Source: JAWKTT01 sp041398965
GTDB taxonomy: Bacteria; Planctomycetota; Planctomycetia; Planctomycetales; Planctomycetaceae
Assembly: GCA_041398965.1 (NCBI GenBank)
Contig: JAWKTT010000003.1
Location: 1-64,000 of the forward strand
Reading direction: 5' to 3'
Length of the DNA: 64,000 nucleotides
This document shows, piece after piece, positions 17,713 to 28,729 of the stretch (its first letter is position 1; each line of letters starts with the position of its first letter). Position numbers and translations under genes: made by a program. The notes under the pieces are model-generated. The model worked only from the letters and a program-made list of their open reading frames with translations, had not been told where the DNA came from and ran no database searches.

Positions 17713-17740
17713 TTGACAGCCAGAGAAAGGACGATAGTAT
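17713..17740 (+). promoter_or_regulatory. Near-consensus sigma-70 promoter upstream of the 16S rRNA gene
   Basis: TTGACA at 17713-17718, a 16-bp spacer and TAGTAT at 17735-17740. It is the best promoter match I noticed in the window and points toward the rRNA gene 290 bp downstream. Transcription would start near 17747. Confidence 0.7.
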
Positions 17741-17780
17741 TCGCCTTCCCTGCTGACTTGCTCAGTGCGGTCGACTTGTC

Positions 17781-17803
17781 GCCTCCCCTTGGAGGCGTTT
17801 TTT
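17781..17803 (+). terminator. Intrinsic terminator in the 16S leader
   Basis: GCCTCC-CCTT-GGAGGC is followed by GTTTTTT. It lies about 35 bp after the expected start of the 17713 promoter and 227 bp before the 16S 5' end. Transcripts stopping here would be about 57 nt. It may attenuate rRNA synthesis, need antitermination, or end a small RNA. Confidence 0.65.
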
Positions 17804-18029
17804 GTCACCCGCAAGGTGGTGGGGCGCTTGGCTTTGGGCTGGGTGAAATCTTTGACAATTTGGTTGATGGATTCCTGAGAGTCAGACTTCGTATGAACGC
17901 GACTGGCTGGGTGCGAAGAGGGGTTTGAGTTGCCTTCGGGTGATGAAAGATTTCTTCTTCGCAAAATGATCAACACTTTTTCAGTGATGTTCAGATCCGA
18001 CGAGCTTTCGGGCTTGTTGGCAATGCAAT

Positions 18030-20136
<2,107 letters not shown>

Positions 20137-20745
20137 ATGGCTGAGCAGAAAGCGACCAACGTCACATGGCATGATCACCGCGTCAGTTCGAATGATCGCG
20201 AAGCAATCAAGGGGCAAAAAGGGGCCGTTCTTTGGTTCACCGGATTGAGTGCCTGCGGAAAGAGCACCATTGCCAACACTGTCGATCACAAGCTGCACGC
20301 CATGGGGCGGCACACCTACCTGCTGGATGGAGACAACATCCGCATGGGGCTGAACAAGAACCTTGGATTCTCGGCTGAAGATCGTGCAGAGAACATTCGT
20401 CGTATCGGCGAAGTTGCCAAGCTGTTCGCTGATGCGGGACTCATCACGCTGACGGCGTTCATCTCCCCTTACCGAGCAGACCGCGATGCAGGCCGCGCCC
20501 TGTTGCCAGCGGGCGAGTTCGTCGAGATTTACGTCGATGCCTCGTTGGAAACTTGTGAAGCCCGCGATCCCAAGGGGCTGTACAAGAAGGCCCGTGCCGG
20601 GGAGATCAAGGGTTTCACCGGGATCGATGACCCGTATGAAGCTCCAGAAAAACCGGAACTCGTGCTCGACTCCAATACCAAGGGGATCGACGAGTTGGCT
20701 GACGAAGTGATCGCGTATCTTCAGAAGAATGGCTTCCTCGGCTAG
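20137..20745 (+). CDS. cysC: Adenylyl-sulfate kinase (APS kinase)
   Basis: 202 residues, the normal length of a stand-alone APS kinase. It phosphorylates adenylyl sulfate to PAPS, the sulfate donor for assimilation or sulfation. The P-loop is LWFTGLSACGKSTIANT (GLSACGKST in place of the common GLSGSGKST). DGDNIRMGLNKNLGFSAEDR and FISPYRADRDAGR are the APS- and nucleotide-binding motifs, and KARAGEIKGFTGIDDPYE is the flexible lid. There is no fused sulfurylase (CysN/Sat) and none next to it. Its transcript ends at the hairpin at 20828. Confidence 0.96.
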   Translation: MAEQKATNVTWHDHRVSSNDREAIKGQKGAVLWFTGLSACGKSTIANTVDHKLHAMGRHTYLLDGDNIRMGLNKNLGFSAEDRAENIRRIGEVAKLFADAGLITLTAFISPYRADRDAGRALLPAGEFVEIYVDASLETCEARDPKGLYKKARAGEIKGFTGIDDPYEAPEKPELVLDSNTKGIDELADEVIAYLQKNGFLG

Positions 20746-20827
20746 TTCGAGGGAGTCAGGATTTAGGGGGGCTTTGATGTCCTTCTTGTCCGCTCCTTGA
20801 TGAAGAGGAATGACACGCACAGAGTTT

Positions 20828-20855
20828 GTGGCCCCGTCTTAAATGACGGGGCCAC
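20828..20855. terminator. Bidirectional terminator between cysC and the amidohydrolase gene
   Basis: GTGGCCCCGTC-TTAAAT-GACGGGGCCAC is a perfect 11-bp stem, followed on the plus strand by TTTCCTTTC. It lies between two convergent genes, 11 bp from the stop of the minus gene. Confidence 0.8.
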
Positions 20856-20866
20856 TTTCCTTTCGG

Positions 20867-21907
20867 TCACTCTGATTTCTCTCGGGGTGATGTCACCACG
20901 CGGCCTTTGCGTTCGATCCATTTGTAGGCTTGCTGGGCGTTGAGGGAGCAGAACTTCTTAATCGCATTGGCTTCGCGACTTGCGGCGTATTCTAGGACGA
21001 TTCGTTGAAGGGTCACGTAGTCGGCGGCCTTCTCTGAGACCGGCCAGTTGCTGCCATAGATCACCCGGTTGTCTCCGAAGGCGTTCCAAACGACGTCGAT
21101 GTACGGACGGTAGAAGTCGAGGTCTGTCGGTGGTTGGTTCCCTTTGCGGGCGGCCCCTTCGACAAGTGCAGAAACTTTGCAGTAGACCTGTTTCTCCGTT
21201 CCAGCGGCGCGGATGCCGGTCGTCCATGCCTCGGGGGGAGCGGCAGAGGTAATCTCGACGTTGCCAATGTGATTGAGAATAAACCGCAGCGATGTCAGAC
21301 GTTTCGCCGCTTGTGCGACGATGCCAGGTGTCTCGGGACCGCCGTTGACGTCGAGGGAAAGATCGAGATCAGCCATCAACTTCAGCGGGGCGAGATCACC
21401 TTCGAGCAGTCTTGTCAGAATTTTCGAGGAGATGCGGATGCCTCGGAAGAGTCGGTTCTTGGCAAATCGTCGCAACAAGTCTGGGAACTCGGGGGACTCA
21501 GGGGACAGGTTCCCGACGATTCCCACGATGAAAGGGTCCTCCTTGGCGAGATCGAGCAACCATGAGTTGTCCTCAACCCAGGGACTCGCTTCGACAACGA
21601 CGGTCCCGGTCACCGGACGAAACTGGGGCAACTCGCGGAGATGTTGCGGAAGCACGGTCCGATAGAGGGGCGTCCCCTTTTCCGGCCACGGCACCCCTTC
21701 GGGTCGCGACGGGTCGTAGAAGTGCGTGTGACAATCGATGATGTCTAAGTCGTGCGGGACCGTTGCGGCATCGGGCGTCACCTTCTCGACAGGAATATCC
21801 GCTGTTTCTTCAAGAGTCTCTGCCGCGAAAGAGTTGTTCCCGAGAGAGGGGATCATCCCTGCGACCAGTGCCGCTCCTTGATTCGCCAGAAATTGTCGTC
21901 GTCGCAT
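20867..21907 (-). CDS. Exported amidohydrolase-family (Amidohydro_2) metal-dependent hydrolase
   Basis: 346 residues from ATG 21907, where MRRRQFLANQGAALVAGMIP gives a Tat-like signal. The TIM-barrel hydrolase domain starts at DIIDCHTHFYDPSRPEGVPW, with the HxH metal motif. Later landmarks are VVEASPWVEDNSWLLDLAK, LRFILNHIGNV and VIYGSNWPVSEKAADY (the Asp is replaced by Asn in GSNWP; many relatives have GSDWP). The family includes sugar lactonases and decarboxylases, and the substrate here is unknown. The C-terminal QQAYKWIERKGR is typical of the family. It is single and convergent with cysC. Confidence 0.85.
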   Translation of the reverse strand: MRRRQFLANQGAALVAGMIPSLGNNSFAAETLEETADIPVEKVTPDAATVPHDLDIIDCHTHFYDPSRPEGVPWPEKGTPLYRTVLPQHLRELPQFRPVTGTVVVEASPWVEDNSWLLDLAKEDPFIVGIVGNLSPESPEFPDLLRRFAKNRLFRGIRISSKILTRLLEGDLAPLKLMADLDLSLDVNGGPETPGIVAQAAKRLTSLRFILNHIGNVEITSAAPPEAWTTGIRAAGTEKQVYCKVSALVEGAARKGNQPPTDLDFYRPYIDVVWNAFGDNRVIYGSNWPVSEKAADYVTLQRIVLEYAASREANAIKKFCSLNAQQAYKWIERKGRVVTSPREKSE

Positions 21908-22139
21908 GTTGTTGTCTCCCGTTCTACGAAATGTGACCTCCTGGACTTTATCATAATGGCTCACCTTTTGCGGGTGATGTCGGGTCCGGAGATGTGAGGA
22001 CTTTTTTCCAATGAAACGGGCCGAGAGTCTTCCTTCTCGTCGGAGAATTGACGACAATTCATCAGACGCTTCCCATGCGTCGTCCCACCTGAATTGACGT
22101 TCCCCGACTTTCCCGCCTGTTTTCGTCGAAGAGGTCGCT

Positions 22140-25040
22140 ATGTGCTTCGTCCGGTCTCTCTGTTTTGTTTCGCTATTGGCTTTATTTGTAGTCTCGGGGC
22201 GAGTTCAGTCTGAGGACGCGACCGCGATCACGCCGGTTGACCCCCAACTCGGGCGTCCGGTCGACTTCTACATGGACCTGTTCCCGATTCTCGAATCGAA
22301 GTGTATGGCCTGTCACAACGTCAAGACGAAGGAAGGGGACCTTGTGCTCGAAGGGGTCGACGCGATTCTGAAAGGGGGAAGTTCTGGTCCAGCGGTCGTC
22401 GCCGGGAAGCCCGATGAGAGTTACCTCTTCACCCTCGCATCACGCAGCGACGAACCCGCGATGCCTCCGCTTCCTAACAAGGCCCAGGCCAAACCGTTGA
22501 CTCCGCGCGAACTTGGGATTGTTCGCCAGTGGATTCTCGAAGGTGCCAAGAAGGGAAACCCACCGCCTGCATCCAGTATCAACTGGGCTCCTGTTCCCGC
22601 TCATGTCCACTCGGTTTATGCGATTGCCTTGGAGCCTCAGGGGCGTTTTGTGGCGGCCGGTCGAGCAAATCGGGTTGTGTTATTTGATCTCGCCAATAAG
22701 AGTGAAGCGGCTCAACTGACCGATCCTGCATTGCTGGCGGTCATGAAAGATGGGCAGCCGATGTATGGGCAGGGGATCGCCCATCAAGACTTCGTCCACT
22801 CACTCGCCTTCAGTCCTGATGGCAACTTGCTGGCGAGCGGAGGTTTTCGGGTCGTGAAGTTGTGGGAACGCATTCGCGAACAGACGCAACATCAACTGAC
22901 CGCCGCTCAAGCAGTCCACGCGGTCGCCATTGCTGCCGATGGGACAATCGCCGCGACCGCCTATGCCGATGGTACGGTGCAGTTGTGGAACCTGACGACG
23001 GGTCAGGCCGCATCGTTGCTGAAGGGTCACACGGCTGCCGTATCGGGGATTGCTTTTTCTCCGGATGCGCAGACCGTGCTGACGGCATCTGACGACAAGA
23101 CGCTCCGTCGTTGGAAGACGGAAGATGGCTCCTCGACCGGACAGATCGACGTCGCTTCCGAACCGAAGGCGGTGATGTTCAGCAAAGATGGAACGCAATG
23201 GGTTTCCGGTCACCAAGACAACATCCTGCGTTTGTGGAACGTCACTCAGTTTGATCCCCCGGCAGTGGAGGCCGCTGCGACCGACGCCGCCGAGGCGAAG
23301 CCCGCAGAAGCCCCGAAGCCGGTAAAGGAAATGCCGGGCCATGGGCAACCGATTGTTCAACTGATGCTGGTTCCCGAATCGGACGAATTCCTCTCGTCAT
23401 CGAAGGACGGACAGGTGAAGATTTGGAACATCTCCAACGGGAACCAGGTGCGGACACTCACCTTAGGGAGTCCCGTGGCTGGCATGTCGATTACCCCCGA
23501 TGGAACCCGCATCGCAGCCTGTGGCGAAAACGGAATCGCTCGCATTTGGCGACGCGACAACGGCACGCAGCTGGCAGAAATCAAAGGAGACCCACAGTTG
23601 GACCGTCAGATTCTCGCCCTTGCCGAGGAGCAGACCGTCGCGACGCTCAAGGTCCAAAATGCGGATGCCGCAGTTAAAGAGGGGGAGAAGGACATCACCG
23701 GTCGCGAAGAGTCTGTGAAGAAGTCGAAGGAGGCTCGGGAAGCCGCCGTCAAGGCGAAGGACGAGGCCGAGAAGAAACACAAAGAAGCACAGGACGCTGC
23801 CAGGAAGGCAACGGAAGAACTGGCAGCCAAACCGGAAGATGCCGGCCTGAAGAAGAAAAAGGAAGATGCCGACAAAGCCGCAATGACTGCGGAGGATGCC
23901 TTCACTAAGAGTCAGGAAGCGATTGTCTCTGCGGACCGGGCGATTAAGTTGTCAGAAGAGGCGCTCGAGCGATCAAAGAAGAATCTCACGGAATTCAAGC
24001 AGACACACGAGCAAGCCGTTGCGAAGCAGAAAAGTGGTGAAGAGGAGTTGAAGCAGGCAAAGGACAAGACCGCCGCCGCTGTCACTCCACTGGCGGGAAT
24101 TTCGTTTAGTCCCGATGGCAGCCAACTGGCGACAGCCGGAACGGCGGGGCGCATCGACTTGTGGAATGGCGAAACCGGGACCTCGCTCGACACAATCGCT
24201 GTCGGGCAACCAATCAGTCAGCTTTCCTTCACCTCGAATGGGTCACTCCTTTCGATTGCCGACAAGGGAATAACGCTGCGTGATGTGAAGCCGACCTGGA
24301 AGCTCATCGGACGACTCGGCCCGCCGGAAGGTTCGCCACTGGATGTCTCGCAGTCTCCACTCGTCGACCGTGTGTTGGCGATCACCTTCAGTCCCGATGG
24401 GAAGCAACTTGCCACCGGTGGCGGCGACCCGTCGCGATCGGGCGAACTGCTCCTCTGGGATGTTGCCAGCCGTCAAGTGGCGAAGGAGTTTAAGGAAGCT
24501 CATAGCGATACCGTCTTCGATGTCGCCTTCTCTCGAGATGGGCAAACGCTCGTCAGTGGGGCAGCCGACAAGTTCGTCAAACGGTTCGACATCGCGACCG
24601 GGAACCTGATCCGCGCCTATGAAGGTCACACCAGCCATGTGCTTTCGGTCTCGATCAAGTGTGACGACAGTAGCATCGTTTCGGCCGGTGCCGACAATGC
24701 GATCAAACTGTGGAACACCTCCACTGGCGAGCAACGACGGACGATGACCAACTACTCGAAACAGGTCACCTCGATCGAGTACATTGGTGCGACCGACAAC
24801 TTCATCAGTTGCGGCGGCGACAACACCGTCCGTCTGTTTACAGCCACCAACGGGAACAACTTCCGGTCCTTCAGCGGTGCGACCGACTTCATGTATGCGG
24901 CCGCTTCGAGTAACGATCAAAAGATCGTCGTCGCGGGTGGAGAAGATGGGATCATTCGAGTTTGGAACGGCGAGAACGGTCAAGAAATCGCCAAGTTTGA
25001 ACCTCCGAAACCGGCCGAAACCACGACAGCCGCGAAATAG
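22140..25040 (+). CDS. Exported planctomycete cytochrome c / WD40 repeat protein with internal coiled coil
   Basis: 966 residues. Residues 1-24 form a signal peptide. A planctomycete cytochrome C (PSCyt1-type) domain follows, with the haem motif CMACH at 55-59 and AMPPLPNKAQAKPLTPREL as the likely distal Met loop. WD40 repeats fill about 150-485 (HTAAVSGIAFSPDAQTVLTA, then DDKTLRRWKTEDG). Residues about 490-645 are a charged Lys/Glu/Ala coiled coil (KEAREAAVKAKDEAEKKHKE). A second WD40 block runs to about 955. Two beta-propellers joined by a coiled coil could form a protein-docking clamp near a haem. It is a single gene followed by hairpins, convergent with OsmC. Confidence 0.9.
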   Translation: MCFVRSLCFVSLLALFVVSGRVQSEDATAITPVDPQLGRPVDFYMDLFPILESKCMACHNVKTKEGDLVLEGVDAILKGGSSGPAVVAGKPDESYLFTLASRSDEPAMPPLPNKAQAKPLTPRELGIVRQWILEGAKKGNPPPASSINWAPVPAHVHSVYAIALEPQGRFVAAGRANRVVLFDLANKSEAAQLTDPALLAVMKDGQPMYGQGIAHQDFVHSLAFSPDGNLLASGGFRVVKLWERIREQTQHQLTAAQAVHAVAIAADGTIAATAYADGTVQLWNLTTGQAASLLKGHTAAVSGIAFSPDAQTVLTASDDKTLRRWKTEDGSSTGQIDVASEPKAVMFSKDGTQWVSGHQDNILRLWNVTQFDPPAVEAAATDAAEAKPAEAPKPVKEMPGHGQPIVQLMLVPESDEFLSSSKDGQVKIWNISNGNQVRTLTLGSPVAGMSITPDGTRIAACGENGIARIWRRDNGTQLAEIKGDPQLDRQILALAEEQTVATLKVQNADAAVKEGEKDITGREESVKKSKEAREAAVKAKDEAEKKHKEAQDAARKATEELAAKPEDAGLKKKKEDADKAAMTAEDAFTKSQEAIVSADRAIKLSEEALERSKKNLTEFKQTHEQAVAKQKSGEEELKQAKDKTAAAVTPLAGISFSPDGSQLATAGTAGRIDLWNGETGTSLDTIAVGQPISQLSFTSNGSLLSIADKGITLRDVKPTWKLIGRLGPPEGSPLDVSQSPLVDRVLAITFSPDGKQLATGGGDPSRSGELLLWDVASRQVAKEFKEAHSDTVFDVAFSRDGQTLVSGAADKFVKRFDIATGNLIRAYEGHTSHVLSVSIKCDDSSIVSAGADNAIKLWNTSTGEQRRTMTNYSKQVTSIEYIGATDNFISCGGDNTVRLFTATNGNNFRSFSGATDFMYAAASSNDQKIVVAGGEDGIIRVWNGENGQEIAKFEPPKPAETTTAAK

Positions 25041-25058
25041 TCCCCCATCGAATCGTAT

Positions 25059-25112
25059 GCCGGACATCTTTGTCCGGCGCATCGGGCTGTCTGGAAGGGA
25101 CAAGGATGTCCC
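25059..25112. terminator. Two hairpins between convergent WD40 and osmC genes
   Basis: GCCGGACA-TCTT-TGTCCGGC (25059-25078) and GGGACA-AGGA-TGTCCC (25097-25112) lie in the 98-bp gap between two converging stop codons. They probably end both transcripts; neither has a good T-tract. They resemble each other and may be REP-like. Confidence 0.5.
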
Positions 25113-25138
25113 CCGTACGGGGAGTGCTGGCCCTGACA

Positions 25139-25642
25139 CTACACAGGGCGGGCCGTGAATGTCGGTGGAGTTTTGAGGGTTTGGGCAACGACGCAGTAGC
25201 GTTCGGTCAGGGAGATGAGCTTCTCGATCTGGGCGGGGGTTGCGGTTGTGTCGAGGTCGAAGAGTAGGCGGATCGCGATGAAGCCGATCGGTGTGCTCCG
25301 GTCGACTCCGAGGGTGCCACGGAAGTCGATGTCCCCTTCTGCGGTGATGGTTCCCCCTTGAACCGGCAGGCTCATCGCGGTGGCGACGGCTGAGAGAGTG
25401 ACCCCCGCACAGCCGACGAGCGACTCCAGCATCATCTCGGCGGCACAGACAAATGTCCCATCTCCCCCTGCTGCGGGATGCAGTCCGGAGACGAAGGGCT
25501 GCGGTGCATCTCTGAGACGGCAGGCGACACGGTCAATCTCCAGATTGCCGGTTGCACGCAGGGTCAACAGAGCCGAGGTGGGATCGTCGCCATACTTTTG
25601 CTTGAAGGGAGCTTGCAGTTGCCGGAGTGCTTCGGGAGTCAT
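25139..25642 (-). CDS. OsmC-family protein
   Basis: 167 residues from ATG 25642 (MTPEALRQLQAPFKQKYG); the reading from 25663 adds seven residues. The fold is shown by ETM-like LHPAAGGDGTFVCAAEMMLESLVGCAGVTL (given here in parts: LHPAAGGDGTFVCAAEMM and LESLVGCAGVTLSAVA) and by the C-terminal LISLTERYCVVAQTLK. The two Cys of OsmC/Ohr peroxidases appear as VGCAG and RYCVV. These enzymes reduce organic hydroperoxides. The large Gly/Ala-rich region places it in the YhfA/OsmC group rather than Ohr. The downstream end faces the WD40 gene, and the upstream gene is 44 bp away on the same strand. Confidence 0.88.
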   Translation of the reverse strand: MTPEALRQLQAPFKQKYGDDPTSALLTLRATGNLEIDRVACRLRDAPQPFVSGLHPAAGGDGTFVCAAEMMLESLVGCAGVTLSAVATAMSLPVQGGTITAEGDIDFRGTLGVDRSTPIGFIAIRLLFDLDTTATPAQIEKLISLTERYCVVAQTLKTPPTFTARPV

Positions 25643-25686
25643 GCTGCGCTTTCGGTCGATCACAGGGGAGCGTCAGGGTCAGAGTG

Positions 25687-27273
25687 TCAAGGCGTTTCCG
25701 CCGGAGCGATGCGGAGTGTCGGTGTGGGGTCGTTGAGAATCGGCTGTGAGTCGAGTGCTTTCATATAGCTCACGTATTGTTCCTGCAACTTCTCGGAGGA
25801 GACCCCAGTGATTTCCGACAACGTTTGAGGGGCGTTGCGGATACGTTTGTCGGGGCTATAAAGTTGCCCAAGGTAAAGCAACAAAGAGTCGCGATAGAGG
25901 CCATCGTCATAGTGCATAAAGAAGTGAGCCATTCCAGTCGATTGGCTGTACATTTTTTGGAGAGTCGTGAAGTCTTCGGCTCCGAGTTGGAACTCTCGTC
26001 GACCGTAGCTCATCAGCTTGTCGAAGGGGATAAGCCAGTTCTCTCCGACGATGCGATGCTTCGCAGAATAGACTCGCATGTGATGCGGACTCCCCACCGT
26101 CAGACGTCCTTCGTGCCGAGAGAAAGACTCCATGTAACAAGCAAACCCCTCGACAATCCAGAAGTCCCGCTCGTCGGCGATGGGAAAGGTCTGAAGACTG
26201 CTCTCGCTGAGAAGTTGATGCGTCACTTCGTGGAACATCGTCTCGCGGCTGATCTCCGGGTCATCCGGATTTTCGAAGAAGTAGGCAATACGATCGTCGG
26301 GCATGTAGATGCCGTTTGACTGTTCGACTCCCGACTGTTTGCGTGCTAAGGCTTTAACGTATTCCCCCTTCTGACGATAATAATAGACCTGATGTGGCCG
26401 CGATTTCGGGCGGACATTCGTTGAGTTGCTAAAGAGGCTTTGTGCCTGCTGTCGGGTATTAAAGAGAAGTGGAAACTCTCGCATAAAGAAGCGATGGAAG
26501 TCTTCAAGGTCGGTCACTAACTGGACGCCACGTTCACGAGAAGTGTTCGTCTTTAAGGAGAAATGCTCACTCTGGATGACCCACGCGTTGTCGAAGTTTG
26601 TTCGGAGGGCCGCTTCTTTCTCGGCGGAGACCCAGCCTGTGCGATAGGGACGTTCCCCCCGATCAAAGCGCGCGAGGTCTCGCTGATTGATCCAGCCGTA
26701 CTTTTCGTGCCACTGTTCTCCCTGCCGCAACTTCAAGAGCGCGTAGGGGGAAACCCATCGCCCCTCATGGAGTACGTAGCCGAGCGATTTTCGGGCCTGT
26801 TCGTGGTTTGGGTCTTGAAAGGCGGCTTCGCGGAGATACTGGTAGGTTTCGGTGATGAGTTCGGATTGCAAGGCCCGCCGCGACAACAGAAACAGACTGT
26901 TGGCGTAGTCGACCTGCGTCTTGCGTAACTTTGATCGCCACGCCAGCTCGGCCGCTGGAAGTGTCGGAGCGAGCGGCGCTAACTGTTGTTCGGGGAGGTT
27001 GTCGACATCCAGCGTCTGTTCGGCAAATGGGATGGCGAGTCTGCGAATGTGTCGTCCCTCGTCAGTCAGTCCTTGAGCATCACATTGATCGGCGAGCATG
27101 TGGAGTTGCTGTGAAAATGCCCGATGCAGTTCGGCGTATTCGCTGCGAATCTGTTCCCTTTGCGTGAAGACACGGGACTGAGCCTGGAGTTCTCCCGGCG
27201 AAATGAGTGTCGGTGAGGAAAGGAGCATGCTGACAAACAGGAATCGCCCCAGCAGGACTCGGACTGTCTGCAT
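25687..27273 (-). CDS. Secreted DUF1570-type protein with HExxH metalloprotease-like motif
   Basis: 528 residues from ATG 27273. The N-terminus MQTVRVLLGRFLFVSMLLSS is a signal peptide, which decided the start. Residues 50-190 are helical (tetratricopeptide-like YQYLREAAFQDPNHEQARKS). The second half carries ETMFHEVTHQLLSES near residue 347, the HExxH zinc motif, followed about 25 residues later by FWIVEGFACYMES, where the Glu could be the third ligand as in gluzincins. This arrangement fits DUF1570 proteins of planctomycetes, whose substrate is unknown. It is probably co-transcribed with osmC. Confidence 0.82.
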   Translation of the reverse strand: MQTVRVLLGRFLFVSMLLSSPTLISPGELQAQSRVFTQREQIRSEYAELHRAFSQQLHMLADQCDAQGLTDEGRHIRRLAIPFAEQTLDVDNLPEQQLAPLAPTLPAAELAWRSKLRKTQVDYANSLFLLSRRALQSELITETYQYLREAAFQDPNHEQARKSLGYVLHEGRWVSPYALLKLRQGEQWHEKYGWINQRDLARFDRGERPYRTGWVSAEKEAALRTNFDNAWVIQSEHFSLKTNTSRERGVQLVTDLEDFHRFFMREFPLLFNTRQQAQSLFSNSTNVRPKSRPHQVYYYRQKGEYVKALARKQSGVEQSNGIYMPDDRIAYFFENPDDPEISRETMFHEVTHQLLSESSLQTFPIADERDFWIVEGFACYMESFSRHEGRLTVGSPHHMRVYSAKHRIVGENWLIPFDKLMSYGRREFQLGAEDFTTLQKMYSQSTGMAHFFMHYDDGLYRDSLLLYLGQLYSPDKRIRNAPQTLSEITGVSSEKLQEQYVSYMKALDSQPILNDPTPTLRIAPAETP

Positions 27274-27539
27274 CGGGGACGCTGTCGACGACTTTGGAAA
27301 CAATTCAAGCATCTCTGGACTCCACTGACGTGTCGCCTGTTTTCTCTGCACAGTGAGGAGGATCGGAATGAGGCGTAAAACCGGAAGGACCCTCACCATC
27401 CCCACTAGTGCATATTAGAGCAATCCGAAGGGTCGAGGAACGTCAGTTCGGCTCCAATTCGTCCGCCTGTTCATCAAAGAGAGTGTATAGACTTGTAGTC
27501 CCTCCTTGCCTTCGGACTTCAATCCTTCGTAAGAGTGAG

Positions 27540-28541
27540 ATGTTCGGAAAGAAGAATCTCCTTGCCGTTTCTCTCGAACGCACCGGCGTCAACAGGTTGA
27601 TGAACCTGTGGGGCTGCTGGCGAGGGGTTCTCGTGCTCAATTATCACCGGATCGGTTCGCCCCAGGGGACGTACTTCGATCACGGTATCTGGAGTGCCAG
27701 TGCCGAGAACTTTGAACATCAGATCGAGTGGTGCAAGCAGGAGACCGATCTGATTGGACTCGCCGATCTGGATCGAGAACTGGCCAACCCGAAGGCCCGA
27801 GCAACACTCATCACCTTTGATGATGGCTATATCGACAACTACCAGACCGCGTTTCCGATCCTGAAACGGCATCAAGCACCGGCCGTCTTCTTCCTGACCT
27901 CTGGGTTTCTGGATGATGGCCGGGCGGCGTGGTGGGACCAGATTGCCTGGATCGTGCGGGCGAGTCTTAGTGACTCCATTCCGGAAAACCCATGGACAAA
28001 GTCGGCTGTCCTCTTCGACGAACCGCATCGTAATCAGGCGATACAGTCGCTGTTGCAGGTGTATAAGTCGATCCCCTGGGATGAGACGGCGGAGTTCCTT
28101 GCTTATCTCGGCGAGGTGACTGGAGTCGGCGCCTGTCCGCGACCCGCTCCCGGATCGATGTGGATGACTTGGGACATGGTTCGCACCATGCGAGACGGCG
28201 GGATGACATTCGGAGCCCACACGGTCCGACATCCGATCCTGGCTAGGCTTTCACGCGATGAACAGTGGCGCGAGATTTCAATCAGCAAACTCCGCGTCGA
28301 ACAGGAACTGAGTCAGCCGGTCGAATCCTTCAGCTACCCGGTTGGGGCTGCCGACTGCTTCAACGACGACACGATGAGTTGCCTGAAAGAAGCCGGTTTC
28401 CGCTGGAGCTTCAGCTTCTACGGCAACTACGCGCGGCCGGGGCACTCCAGTCCCCTCAACATCCCTCGCATTGCCATCGATCCGCACTTGTCGACGAGCC
28501 GCTTCCGATCGATGCTGACACTACCTCAAGTATTCACCTGA
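27540..28541 (+). CDS. Polysaccharide deacetylase family protein
   Basis: 333 residues from ATG 27540; the longer frame from 27408 lacks a plausible N-terminus. The NodB-like domain is seen in VLVLNYHRIG, the catalytic and metal motif LITFDDGYIDNYQTAFPIL, and FGAHTVRHPILARLS with the HxxxH pair. SYPVGAADCFNDDT is a later conserved motif. There is no signal peptide, so it probably acts on cytoplasmic lipid-linked or nucleotide-linked sugars, as in surface polysaccharide assembly. It is a lone gene, with an R1 repeat 10 bp past its stop. Confidence 0.9.
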   Translation: MFGKKNLLAVSLERTGVNRLMNLWGCWRGVLVLNYHRIGSPQGTYFDHGIWSASAENFEHQIEWCKQETDLIGLADLDRELANPKARATLITFDDGYIDNYQTAFPILKRHQAPAVFFLTSGFLDDGRAAWWDQIAWIVRASLSDSIPENPWTKSAVLFDEPHRNQAIQSLLQVYKSIPWDETAEFLAYLGEVTGVGACPRPAPGSMWMTWDMVRTMRDGGMTFGAHTVRHPILARLSRDEQWREISISKLRVEQELSQPVESFSYPVGAADCFNDDTMSCLKEAGFRWSFSFYGNYARPGHSSPLNIPRIAIDPHLSTSRFRSMLTLPQVFT

Positions 28542-28551
28542 AAGAGTTTTC

Positions 28552-28681
28552 AGCCTGTTGAAGAACGTGGGGCAGTCTTTCCAGCCTGACCTGATGCCGT
28601 CTGATGTTTAGGCAGAAAGCGTACGAGTTGCTCTTGTCCGATTGGAGAATCTCACCCACGGTCGATATTCAACGGGCTGCT
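28552..28681 (+). repeat. R1 dispersed repeat, near-complete copy
   Basis: AGCCTGTTGAAGAACGTGGG at the left and ATATTCAACGGGCTGCT at the right form an imperfect terminal inverted repeat. The internal segment GCAGAAAGCGTACGAGTTGC matches the other copies. It starts 10 bp after the deacetylase stop and ends 48 bp before the oxidoreductase stop, so it sits between two convergent genes. Confidence 0.8.
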
Positions 28682-28729
28682 TTGCGACGAACGGATCACC
28701 TCAGTGATTGGACGGGGGCGGGCCGCAGA

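Larger units (their letters stand above)
17330..18029. other. 700-bp region between odhB and the 16S gene: promoters and leader
   Basis: No protein gene is supported. The left part should contain the odhB promoter. A near-consensus plus-strand promoter (17713-17740) and an intrinsic terminator (17781-17803) are listed separately. The remaining 225 bp up to the 16S 5' end would be transcribed as leader. Confidence 0.6.

Noticed and set aside
24243..25139. 298-codon minus-strand open frame
   Set aside because: Antisense to the second WD40 block of the cytochrome-WD40 gene.
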